A stretch of 34,538 nucleotides of DNA. It comes from Nitrospinota bacterium. Its GTDB lineage: Bacteria; Nitrospinota_A; UBA7883; JACRGQ01. Position 1 is the stretch's first letter; each line of letters begins with the position of its first letter. The stretch is taken from NCBI GenBank assembly GCA_029881495.1, contig JAOUMJ010000031.1, forward strand, positions 1 to 34,538. The letters are read 5' to 3'. Position numbers and translations under genes: made by a program. The notes beneath the pieces were generated by a model. It saw only the letters and a list, made by a program, of their open reading frames with translations. It was not told where the DNA came from and made no database searches. This document shows, one piece after another, positions 1-7,972 of this stretch.

Positions 1-891
1 GAGGAATACTTTTATACCATCTGCCAATATCCGCAGGTCGCCATCTTTACGGGGAGGGGATGTCCTTTTCAATGTGTATACTGCGTTTACCCCCAGGTCA
101 TGCACGGACACAAGTACAGAAAACGGTCAATCCAGAACCTTGTAGATGAATTCCGGTATATTGAGCGCGAACTCCCGAACGTGAGGGAAATATTCATCGA
201 GGACGATACCTTCACAGTCGACAAAAAACGGGTTCTTGAATTTGTCGACGCCTACGAGAAGGCAGGATTGAAAATAAGCTGGATAGCCAACAGCAGGGCC
301 GACATTGATCTTGAAACCCTGAAAGCGCTCAAGAAGGCAAATTGCAGGCTCCTTTGCGTCGGTTTTGAAAGCGGCGATCAGAAGGTGCTCGACGCCATGA
401 AGAAGAAACTGAAAGTGGACACTGCGAAGGAGTTTTCCAAGAACGCGAAAAAGGCTGGGGTGCTGGTTCATGGCTGTTTCATAGTCGGCAACCCGGAAGA
501 GACGAAAGAGACGCTGGAGACTACCCTTGAATACGCAAAAGAGCTCACGCCCGACACAGCTCAGTTTTTCCCTATAATGGTTTATCCCGGCACCACCGCC
601 TATGAATGGGCGAAGGAAAACAGCTATCTTGTATCCGAGGATTTTTCGATGTGGAACACCGAAGACGGCCTCCATAACTGCATGGTCAGCAGACCCGGCC
701 TTACAAACAGGGAGCTGGTCGATTTCTGCGACCGGGCGCGAACCGAATTCTATCTCCGCCCAGGCTATATCCTTTACCGGCTGAAAAGATTAATTCTTCA
801 TCCGATCGAGGACGGGCCTCGCATACTGAAATCATTCAAGATATTCGCCCGATTCCTGATACGCGGTTCATTCGCCAAAAAATCGGGGTAA
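1..891 (+). CDS. B12-binding-type radical SAM protein, C-terminal part (cut by window start)
   Basis: The frame is open from base 1, so the gene begins before the window. The visible 296 residues start just before the radical SAM cluster motif CPFQCVYC (CxxxCxxC, codons at 61-84), which would bind the [4Fe-4S] cluster that cleaves S-adenosylmethionine. The rest looks like an Elp3-type SAM barrel: IEDDTF, then GFESGDQKVLDAMKK, then GCFIVGNPEET. In this family a cobalamin-binding domain usually precedes the barrel, but that part lies outside the window and is inferred. The substrate is unknown. The GT2 gene starts 10 bases downstream, so the two probably share a transcript, and a role in making or modifying a surface sugar or lipid fits. 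The ATG at 100 is internal because the cysteine motif lies upstream of it. Confidence 0.85.
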   Translation, partial: EEYFYTICQYPQVAIFTGRGCPFQCVYCVYPQVMHGHKYRKRSIQNLVDEFRYIERELPNVREIFIEDDTFTVDKKRVLEFVDAYEKAGLKISWIANSRADIDLETLKALKKANCRLLCVGFESGDQKVLDAMKKKLKVDTAKEFSKNAKKAGVLVHGCFIVGNPEETKETLETTLEYAKELTPDTAQFFPIMVYPGTTAYEWAKENSYLVSEDFSMWNTEDGLHNCMVSRPGLTNRELVDFCDRARTEFYLRPGYILYRLKRLILHPIEDGPRILKSFKIFARFLIRGSFAKKSG

Positions 892-901
892 AATCTGAAA
901 A

Positions 902-1906
902 ATGGTCGAAGCATCGGTAATCGTCCCCGCATACAACGCCGCAAAGAGGATCAGCTTCTGCGTTGAATCGCTTCTTACCCAACAAACGACACGCAAATAC
1001 GAGATCATAGTTGTCGATGACGGTTCCACCGATAACACCGCCGAGATAATGGCCTCCTTCCCTGTTGCGCGCCTGTTAAGACAGGAGAACTCCGGCCCCG
1101 CGGCTGCGAGAAACCACGGCGCAAGGGAAGCAAGAGGGAGAATACTGCTGTTCACGGATGACGACTGTATCGCGGAAGGGGACTGGCTCGAAAAAATGCT
1201 CAAGCCGTTCGATATTTTCGATATCGCCGGGGTCAAAGGTACCTATCTTTCACGGCAAACGGAGATTACCGCGAGATTCGTGCAGATAGAATACGAAGAA
1301 AAGTACGATGAACTGAAAAAGCATGAATACATCGATTTTATTGATACCTACTCGGCGGGATTCAGAAAGAAGGTTTTTCTCGACGCCGGGGGGTACGACT
1401 CGCAATTCCGAACGGCTTCCGTGGAAGACCAGGAATTTTCCTTCCGGCTTGCCGACGCCGGGCATAAGATGGTTTTCGTCCCCGGAGCGCAGGTGTGGCA
1501 CACGCATGTCGATTCAATTTCCGGTTACGCCAGGAAAAAATTCAAGATAGGCTACTGGAAGGCTCTCCTTCTGACGAGGAATCCACGAAAAGCAAAAGGG
1601 GATAGCCACACACCAGCTACCCTGAAACTCCAGATAATACTCATCGGGGCGTTTGCCTTATCAATACTTGTCGCATTTTTTTCCGGCATAGGGCTTTTTA
1701 TCTCCACGGTTTTGCTGATTGCTTTCCTTGCCACCATGCAGCCGCTTGTCATCAGAGCACTAAAAAAGGATTTCGCGGTCGGCGTATACGCTCCTTTATT
1801 CATAACGATCAGGGCCGCATCGCTGTTGTCCGGACTGTTAAAAGGTGGCGTTGATTTTTACATCAAGGGGAAAAATAAAAAAGAGAGCGAAAAGAAACAA
1901 GGCTAG
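902..1906 (+). CDS. Family 2 glycosyltransferase with C-terminal membrane segments
   Basis: A 334-residue protein with a GT-A fold signature. It has the N-terminal VIVPAYNAAKRI, the nucleotide-binding VVDDGST at about residues 37-43, the metal-binding FTDDDC at 84-89, and a probable catalytic acidic motif VEDQEFSFRLADAGHKM. Two adjacent hydrophobic stretches, about residues 248-290, should anchor it in the inner membrane, and a Lys-rich tail follows. It probably adds one sugar to a lipid-linked oligosaccharide on the cytoplasmic face; the donor cannot be read from the sequence. It starts 10 bases after the radical SAM gene. Its stop codon is 4 bases from the stop of the convergent - strand gene. 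No strong ribosome-binding site is seen, which suggests coupling to the upstream gene. Confidence 0.88.
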   Translation: MVEASVIVPAYNAAKRISFCVESLLTQQTTRKYEIIVVDDGSTDNTAEIMASFPVARLLRQENSGPAAARNHGAREARGRILLFTDDDCIAEGDWLEKMLKPFDIFDIAGVKGTYLSRQTEITARFVQIEYEEKYDELKKHEYIDFIDTYSAGFRKKVFLDAGGYDSQFRTASVEDQEFSFRLADAGHKMVFVPGAQVWHTHVDSISGYARKKFKIGYWKALLLTRNPRKAKGDSHTPATLKLQIILIGAFALSILVAFFSGIGLFISTVLLIAFLATMQPLVIRALKKDFAVGVYAPLFITIRAASLLSGLLKGGVDFYIKGKNKKESEKKQG

Positions 1907-1910
1907 AGAC

Positions 1911-3371
1911 TCAGCCCCTCTTCTTCCGAACGAAATATTCGTATTCCGCTTTTATCCCATTTGCAACACCGGCAATATTTTCTTCCCGCATTACATAAGG
2001 GAACTGGTGAGGCAAATTGTGGAGTCCGTCATAGGAACTATCCCTGATGGCAACAAGGTACGCCATCACACTCTTCTCATCATACGAATCGGGCTTTGAT
2101 AGCATATCCGAAATAACCTCCTTGAACATTGAAGGGTCGCGCGTAAAAGAGAAAAAGGGAGTATCGCGAAACGGCGGGAGCCCGCAGTTTAAAACCTTTT
2201 TTCCGAGAATCGCCGCTTCCAGTCCAGCGGTTCCTGTCAGGTTTATAACGATCTCAGCGCCTTCTATCATTTCCCTTCCGCTGGCGGATGGATCTATCAG
2301 CCTAACATTGAAATTATCCTTCAGCCTTTTGTAATATCCCCTTGGGCGTTTTCCGATGCTGTTGGGATGTTCCTTTACATATAACCTATACCCCATCGGG
2401 ATAGACCTTGAGATGTTTTCAACGAAAGCGAGCTGATCCACGAATTCCGGTGCGCAGATGATCGTCGTCGCCTCCGGCTGGAAATGGAGAGGGAAAAACA
2501 GATATTTCTCACCTTTTACCGGCATTTCAAAATGATTTACATATTTCAGATAAAGCCTTTTTAGTATTACCAAAATATTTTTGTACGCTGAATAAAATGG
2601 ATTGGGAGTTACATAATCATCTTTCCCGCCATGCCCAAGCAGAAAGACACGGTAAAGCCGGGCGACGAACTCCCTTAAGAACTGGAAGCGCAGTGCCGGC
2701 TTCTGCCAGGCGATACCCATGTAATAAGGCTTCAATTTCCCCTGCCTGAAATCTCCGAGCCAATTCTTCGCCCAATTGCGATCCTCTTCCGATAGCCCCT
2801 TTTCCATCTTCTCCCGGAAAATGTCGGAGGCATGCTCCCATGTTTCGACATACTCCGTTGAGAAAATCAGCCTTGATATTACGCGCCCGTCATAGGCGGA
2901 GAGATACTGCACGCCGCGAGCTTTGCATACCCTCTCGATGAATATGTGCAGCGCGTGCGCCGTACCCGGTATGAGAAAAACGTCGGGCTTTACCTCGTCA
3001 AACACTTTTTCCAGAAACATGTACTGCCCGACCGTCCACTTAGCCACCGCATTGTGTTCGCGCATTGAAAAGAAGCGGTCGCCATACACCTGAGAGGTTA
3101 TCACCGGATCGCCGTACTTTGATTCCAGCTTTTTTAGCGTCTCCATATCCGTCGGAATAGCATTGAAATTCTCCGCAACATGCTCACCGACATTGAAGGT
3201 GCGGAATCCCTTCTTTTTCGCTTCTCCCCTCCAGCGTCTACCCATGGTGAGCATCGAAACATCCCAGCCGTGAACATCCCTAAGCTTCTTTCCGAGCTCA
3301 ATGTAAAAAGGCCCTTCATCGAAGCAGAGATCCATTATTATCCTTATCTTATTATTTTCAGTCATGTGCAT
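1911..3371 (-). CDS. Putative GT-B-type surface polysaccharide transferase (EHP motif)
   Basis: A 486-residue soluble protein. The C-terminal half resembles capsule and KDO-transferase-like proteins: LYVKEHPNS, then a segment ending in AEIVINLTGTAGLEAAILGK and VLNCGLPPF, which is the usual donor-binding half of a GT-B fold. The N-terminal half is not recognised beyond an opening like those of such proteins (DLCFDEGPFYIELGKKL). It probably transfers a glycosyl or glycosyl-phosphate group; donor and acceptor are unknown. It is the last gene of the - strand series, 31 bases after the flippase stop. The frame is open further upstream, but the ATG at 3371 (alternative 3365) avoids overlapping the flippase and follows GTGGA. 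KpsC/KpsS-like and CDP-glycerol-transferase-like relatives remain possible. Confidence 0.75.
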   Translation of the reverse strand: MHMTENNKIRIIMDLCFDEGPFYIELGKKLRDVHGWDVSMLTMGRRWRGEAKKKGFRTFNVGEHVAENFNAIPTDMETLKKLESKYGDPVITSQVYGDRFFSMREHNAVAKWTVGQYMFLEKVFDEVKPDVFLIPGTAHALHIFIERVCKARGVQYLSAYDGRVISRLIFSTEYVETWEHASDIFREKMEKGLSEEDRNWAKNWLGDFRQGKLKPYYMGIAWQKPALRFQFLREFVARLYRVFLLGHGGKDDYVTPNPFYSAYKNILVILKRLYLKYVNHFEMPVKGEKYLFFPLHFQPEATTIICAPEFVDQLAFVENISRSIPMGYRLYVKEHPNSIGKRPRGYYKRLKDNFNVRLIDPSASGREMIEGAEIVINLTGTAGLEAAILGKKVLNCGLPPFRDTPFFSFTRDPSMFKEVISDMLSKPDSYDEKSVMAYLVAIRDSSYDGLHNLPHQFPYVMREENIAGVANGIKAEYEYFVRKKRG

Positions 3372-3402
3372 AATCCACGGATATGAACTTTTGATATATA
3401 CA

Positions 3403-4941
3403 TCATGCCGTAGCGCCCCCCGGCTTGGCAAAGCGTCCTGCAAAATCTGCCAGCAATCTCCTGTCGCCGCGTGTGAACATGAAATACCAGGCCCATGCCA
3501 AAAAGATCAGCCCCACAAGTGCTGTCGACAGCGACAAATTCAATAAAGACATCTCCCCTACATCTCCACCAAACCGGTAAACAGCGAAATTTACCACGAC
3601 AAAAAACAGCAATCCCGGAATGTAAACTTTTCTCCCGAGTTCGCTGAAAAGATGCTGGAAAGGGATATCAAACTCTTTCCTGAATATCCACGCGTATGGA
3701 ACTGCGCTTAAAAAGAATCCCGCAACAGTTCCGAGAAGGAGCCCATAAATACCAAACACCTTAATAAGCGAAAGACTGACAAGAAGATTGATCGCCATTG
3801 CCGCCGCCGCTACACCCATTACATGATCCACTTTTTTCATGCCGACCAACATTGTAACCCCAAACCCCGAAACCGCCGATACCAACATATGCATAGTAAA
3901 GAACTGCATATACGGCGTTAAAATAAGATACTCCGCCCCTACCCAGAAACTGATTATCGGTTTCGCGAATGCCACTATCGGCGTAACCAGGGCGATGGTC
4001 AATATTATCGAATACCTGGTCCCGGCGAAAAACAACTCCTTGAGCCGTGCCGTGTCTGAATTACTGCTTAGCTCGGACGCCGCTGGAACTACAGCTGAAT
4101 TCAAAAATGCGAGAAACGCAAAAACAATCGATGTAAAACGGATTATCACTTCGTAATCGGTCAACAACGCGATACCGAGAAAGAGGCTGATGAGGATCTT
4201 ATCCGTCTGATTGAACACAAGGCCGGCCAAACGGAAGACGAACAGTTTCTTGCTCAGATTGAAAACTTTTTTCAGTTCGTCAAAATCCCAAAGGGAGATG
4301 CCGAGTTTCAGGCCGGGAAGATGCCTAGTCATGGCGAGCATCGCTATGAAGTGGAGAATGGATGTAGCGAGGAGCGCCCATGCGATATATATGTAATCGT
4401 ATTCCATGAACACCACGAGAAAGATCAGGCCGTATGAAAACAGCTTGTACAAGGCGGAACCCCCCTTGAGAATATCGTACCTCTGGTATCCTTCGAAAAA
4501 CGACGAAACGAGAAGCCCAGGAAACTGGAAAAAGAGTTGTGCCGCGCCAAGCAGGAGAAAAAGCCTTACCGGCTCTTCGTACTCCTTGTTGAATTTGAAA
4601 ATATAGAGCGCTTCTGATGCGGATATATATGCCACTAGCAAAAAGAGAAACGATCCAATCCCCGCGAAGAACATCAATGCCGAACTGGCGAGCCGCCCGA
4701 TCTTTTCAGTTTTCCCTTCCGCTAGGTATTCGGAGATGTAAACCACCAGCCCCCCCTGTATACCGAAATCGAGAAGGGACGCGTAGCCGATGACTGAAAA
4801 TATGCTCACGAATGAAATGATGCCGTAAACATCCTGCCCCAGACGGTTAATCATGTAACCGGTGAGTATCAGTATCACCGGGTGCGTAAGGAGCGTTTCC
4901 GCTGTGCTAATGAGCGTGTTCTTTATCAGCTTCTTTTTCAT
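3403..4941 (-). CDS. Wzx-type oligosaccharide flippase
   Basis: A 512-residue, very hydrophobic protein with about 12-14 predicted membrane segments and a basic N-terminus (MKKKLIKNTLISTAETLL). The opening, with GQDVYGIISFVSIFSVIGYASLLDFGIQGGL shared across the segment at about residues 35-65, is typical of the polysaccharide exporter (PST) branch of the MOP superfamily. It should move undecaprenyl-linked repeat units from the cytoplasmic to the periplasmic face of the inner membrane. It sits between two transferase genes and downstream of the nonulosonate genes. With the polymerase/ligase at 13124-14329 this makes a Wzx/Wzy-type pathway. Its substrate specificity cannot be read from the sequence. 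Confidence 0.9.
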   Translation of the reverse strand: MKKKLIKNTLISTAETLLTHPVILILTGYMINRLGQDVYGIISFVSIFSVIGYASLLDFGIQGGLVVYISEYLAEGKTEKIGRLASSALMFFAGIGSFLFLLVAYISASEALYIFKFNKEYEEPVRLFLLLGAAQLFFQFPGLLVSSFFEGYQRYDILKGGSALYKLFSYGLIFLVVFMEYDYIYIAWALLATSILHFIAMLAMTRHLPGLKLGISLWDFDELKKVFNLSKKLFVFRLAGLVFNQTDKILISLFLGIALLTDYEVIIRFTSIVFAFLAFLNSAVVPAASELSSNSDTARLKELFFAGTRYSIILTIALVTPIVAFAKPIISFWVGAEYLILTPYMQFFTMHMLVSAVSGFGVTMLVGMKKVDHVMGVAAAAMAINLLVSLSLIKVFGIYGLLLGTVAGFFLSAVPYAWIFRKEFDIPFQHLFSELGRKVYIPGLLFFVVVNFAVYRFGGDVGEMSLLNLSLSTALVGLIFLAWAWYFMFTRGDRRLLADFAGRFAKPGGATA

Positions 4942-4989
4942 ACTATCGAACTTCCAAATCAGCCTAGATCAAATAAAGGGGACAAAATC

Positions 4990-6324
4990 TTATCCCAGCG
5001 AAGGGGGTAGACCCTTTATATATTTTCCTTCAATAATGCCGGCGACTGTGTCCATCATCCGCCTTCCGGTCTCTCCGTTGGGTGAGTGAAACCATCCATC
5101 GACAAATTCCCGTCTTGCCTTCAATATTTTTTCAGATTCAATCTCTTCAAAGCCGGACTCCGCAACGCTCTCCAGCGCCTTTTTAAACTCCGACGGTTTC
5201 CCGCATATCGTGGCCCCTTTTGAACGATGGAACGGGAGCATCCCCTCATCCTTCAGCTCATCAAACAGCTCTCCCCACGCAGGATAGATTATCGGTTTCC
5301 TCGTGAGGTGCGTATCAAGAAAAGCGGTTGTCTGGAAACAGATGACCAGGTCGGAGTTTACGATCAGATGGTTGGAGCTTTGCGAACCTGTCATCACCAC
5401 CGCGTTTTTCACCCCCTTGAATTCCTTGAATACTTTACTGACATCCCTCTGTTGAGGATGGCACTTGATGATGAAGTGCGTGCCGCGATTCTTTTCCGCA
5501 CACTCCCTGATAATCTGGTGTGTCTCGGCTCTCAGCGGCCCCCAATCCTTCCCCTCACCCATGGATTTCAGCGGCACATACGCATCGTCCTCGTAAGTGA
5601 AGAAAAGCACTATCTTCCCGGTTTGAGGAAGGCCGAGCTTCTCCCTGCTCATCCACCGCTCCGGATGGAAAAAGAAATCGGAACGCGGTTGGCCTATAAC
5701 CGATATCGCGCTGTTATCAACGCCGATCTGGCTCCAGAAATTACGCTGTCTTTCACTCCAGACCAGAAGGTAATCGGAAATGAACGGATAGTTCTTTTTT
5801 ATTATCGGTATCCACTCCTTGAAATAATAGGGGGCGATCACACCCTCCTTGTCAATTACAATGACCGGTATCCCCTTTTCGCGATGGATATGAACAGCTT
5901 CTCTTATCCAGAAAAAGCTGTCCGAGGGGAGGATGAGCGCCTTGTGCCGGAAAAACGATTTTAGGAGAACAACTATCACCATAATGAATTTTCGATATCT
6001 TTGCCTCGCCTCTTCGAATTCCGGAGCGTCATACGGGATAAGCGCGTCCCTGAAACGCTGATCCTTGAAAAAGATGTTGGCAAATCCGAAGATGTAATTG
6101 TGTTTCAGCGAAACTATCCCCAACTCGTTCCCTGAAAGCCTCATAGCTTCTATATCTTGCTCGTAATGATGATTAACCGCGATAACCCTATCCTTATGCG
6201 GCATGGCAAGGGATTCAAAAAACTTCAAGAAAAGATAAATAAGGAATATCACCCCTCTGACAAATATCTCAATAATGGGGAAAAGGGAAAATATCTCCTT
6301 CAGCCGCTTTTTCCACCATGTCAT
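4990..6324 (-). CDS. Putative glycosyl- or glycerophospho-transferase (CHP motif)
   Basis: A 444-residue protein. A hydrophobic stretch at about residues 18-38 (IIEIFVRGVIFLIYLFLKFF) suggests a membrane anchor or association. The C-terminal half contains VIGQPRSDFF, then HFIIKCHPQQRD, then NSDLVICFQTTAFLDTHLTRKP, a pattern shared by CDP-glycerol glycerophosphotransferases and capsule transferases with GT-B folds. The reaction is probably transfer of a sugar or sugar-phosphate onto the growing glycan. It lies 62 bases downstream of pseI and 48 bases upstream of the flippase, inside the same strand series, so it is a candidate for the nonulosonate transferase. No specific activity can be assigned. 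It shares its general motif plan with the gene at 1911-3371, but the two are not obvious duplicates. Confidence 0.72.
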   Translation of the reverse strand: MTWWKKRLKEIFSLFPIIEIFVRGVIFLIYLFLKFFESLAMPHKDRVIAVNHHYEQDIEAMRLSGNELGIVSLKHNYIFGFANIFFKDQRFRDALIPYDAPEFEEARQRYRKFIMVIVVLLKSFFRHKALILPSDSFFWIREAVHIHREKGIPVIVIDKEGVIAPYYFKEWIPIIKKNYPFISDYLLVWSERQRNFWSQIGVDNSAISVIGQPRSDFFFHPERWMSREKLGLPQTGKIVLFFTYEDDAYVPLKSMGEGKDWGPLRAETHQIIRECAEKNRGTHFIIKCHPQQRDVSKVFKEFKGVKNAVVMTGSQSSNHLIVNSDLVICFQTTAFLDTHLTRKPIIYPAWGELFDELKDEGMLPFHRSKGATICGKPSEFKKALESVAESGFEEIESEKILKARREFVDGWFHSPNGETGRRMMDTVAGIIEGKYIKGLPPSLG

Positions 6325-6386
6325 CTGCTGAACTTCTCAATCACTGCAACACCGCTGAGCATGTCGGAAGGGCAACAGATTGGTAT

Positions 6387-7448
6387 TCACCCTATCAGGT
6401 CCCAGCCCAGGGGTGTTCCTATCTGAATATCTTTAGAAGCTCTCTTTCCCAGAACTGTCTCAAAATACTTTGGGGCAAGCCCCAGACCCGGCCTGATGAG
6501 CTTTATATTTTTTTCCGTGAACGGCTCCCCCGCTTTTATGTCGGCGCTCACATATATCGACCTTCTGAAAACAGCGGAGGCTTTCTCCTTCTCCGTCATG
6601 CCGTAAAAGATCTTACCGAGCGAATGGAATGCCCGCTCGCTCTCCTCAACAAGGCTCTTCAGTTCGGCAGGCTCTATCGAGAAAGCGGAATCTACACCGC
6701 CGTCGCTTCTCGAAAGGGTGAAATGTTTTTCGATCATTGCCGATCCAAGCGCGACAGAGGCCACAGCCGCCCCTATCCCTGCTGTATGGTCGGACAGTCC
6801 AACTGGAAGATTGAAAAGCTCCCTCATGTGCGGAATTGTAAGGAGGTTAGTGTTTTCCGGGGTAGACGGGTACGTGCTTGTGCATTTCAGGAGAACAACG
6901 TCTTCGCACCCGGATTCCCTCGCGGTTCTGACCGTCTCGTCCAGCTCGGCGATACTCGCCATGCCTGTGGAGATGATCATCGGCTTGCCGGTCTTAGCAA
7001 CCTTCCTTATGAGGGGGAGATCGATATTTTCAAATGAAGCTATCTTGTAGCAAGGGACATTCAGCCCTTCGAGAAAATCAACAGAGGTGGGATCGAATGG
7101 CGTGCTGAAAGGTATCATGCCTAGCTCCCTGCACCTTTTGAATATCGGCTCGTGCCATTCCCAAGGCGTATAAGCCTGCTGGTAGAGTTTATATAGCGAT
7201 GTCCCCTCCCAGAGACTGTTCGAGTCGTTTATAAAGAATTCATCCCTCGCGAGGTCGAGAGTCATCGTGTCTGCCGTGTATGTTTGAAGCTTCATCGCGT
7301 GCGCCCCGGCCTTTGCCGCCGCCTCGACGATTTCGAGTGCGCGTTCAAGCGACTGGTTGTGATTCCCCGACATCTCCGCCGCGATAAAGGGTGGATGCCC
7401 CGCACCCAGAGAATGTTTTCCTATGCTTACAACTCTGTTCTTAGCCAT
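6387..7448 (-). CDS. pseI: Pseudaminic acid synthase (NeuB family)
   Basis: A 353-residue protein that should condense phosphoenolpyruvate with a 2,4-diacetamido-trideoxy-hexose to give a nine-carbon nonulosonic acid. The motif AEMSGNHNQ at residues 24-32 is the form I associate with PseI; sialic and legionaminic synthases usually have GVNHNG-type versions. Other NeuB features are MKLQTYTADTMTLD, CTSTYP, GLSDHTAGIGAAVASVALG and EKHFTLSR, with a C-terminal SAF (antifreeze-like) domain from about residue 293 (RRSIYVSADIKAGE). The start ATG overlaps the end of the upstream acetyltransferase gene by 8 bases, with GGTGG 6 bases before it, so translation is probably coupled. The branch assignment rests on one motif plus pseB and pseC nearby. 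Confidence 0.93.
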   Translation of the reverse strand: MAKNRVVSIGKHSLGAGHPPFIAAEMSGNHNQSLERALEIVEAAAKAGAHAMKLQTYTADTMTLDLARDEFFINDSNSLWEGTSLYKLYQQAYTPWEWHEPIFKRCRELGMIPFSTPFDPTSVDFLEGLNVPCYKIASFENIDLPLIRKVAKTGKPMIISTGMASIAELDETVRTARESGCEDVVLLKCTSTYPSTPENTNLLTIPHMRELFNLPVGLSDHTAGIGAAVASVALGSAMIEKHFTLSRSDGGVDSAFSIEPAELKSLVEESERAFHSLGKIFYGMTEKEKASAVFRRSIYVSADIKAGEPFTEKNIKLIRPGLGLAPKYFETVLGKRASKDIQIGTPLGWDLIG

Positions 7449-7917
7449 TTAAAACCACCGAGAAACGGAGGCATTTGCCCCCCTTGAATTGGACATACCC
7501 GTCATTTATAAAACCGGCCCTCTCGAAAATTTTAATTGAAGCTTCATTATCATCCTTGACATGGGCGACCAGCTTTTCTCCCGGCCACTCGGTCTTGCAA
7601 TATTCTACTCCTATTTGGATTATTTCGGTGCCGACACCTCGTCCGCGGTATTCGGGGGCGACGGTAAAATGAATTTCAATTCCAGCTTCCCCCTTTTCAA
7701 ACCTGGCAAGCCCGGCTGGGGCTTCATCGTCATAAAAGAGAAGGAGCCTCGCCGAGGCATCGTGCAATTTGCCGTTAAACCATCTTACATGGTCATCGTA
7801 TTCTATTGCCACGCTGTTGAAAGAAGAACGGCGCACAACAGGGTCGTTGGCCCATTCGAAGAGAAGCCTGCAATCCCCCTCTTTCGCCTTGCGGAAATCC
7901 AATTCCATTTTCACCAT
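7441..7917 (-). CDS. pseH: GNAT N-acetyltransferase, PseH-like
   Basis: A 158-residue single-domain GNAT protein. The acetyl-CoA motif is VAPEYRGRGVGTEII at about residues 86-100, followed by DDNEASIKIFERAGF. The N-terminal segment with WANDPVVRRSSFNS and HVRWFNGKL is the arrangement found in acetyltransferases of nonulosonate pathways. It should acetylate the 4-amino group of the PseC product. It stands directly between the class III aminotransferase gene and pseI, overlapping pseI by 8 bases. Some relatives are fused to the sugar hydrolase PseG, but here there is no room for that domain. The start may be the first ATG (7917) or the fourth codon, which follows GGTGA more closely. The donor and exact amino sugar are inferred from context. 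Confidence 0.8.
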   Translation of the reverse strand: MVKMELDFRKAKEGDCRLLFEWANDPVVRRSSFNSVAIEYDDHVRWFNGKLHDASARLLLFYDDEAPAGLARFEKGEAGIEIHFTVAPEYRGRGVGTEIIQIGVEYCKTEWPGEKLVAHVKDDNEASIKIFERAGFINDGYVQFKGGKCLRFSVVLNG

Positions 7918-7972
7918 ATATTCAAACAGGTTTTTATACTAACACATGGAAGCGGTACGCGGCCCCCGGCGC

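Noticed and set aside
3372-3443. Longer N-terminus of the EHP-motif transferase
   Set aside because: It would overlap the flippase gene end and starts with unrelated residues; the ATG at 3371 or 3365 is better.
5227-5964. Long open frame on the + strand, 245 codons
   Set aside because: Antisense to the CHP-motif transferase gene, whose frame has recognisable motifs; the + strand product has none.
6318-7037. Open frame on the + strand, 239 codons
   Set aside because: Antisense to pseI and running past its end; no ribosome-binding site and no motif.
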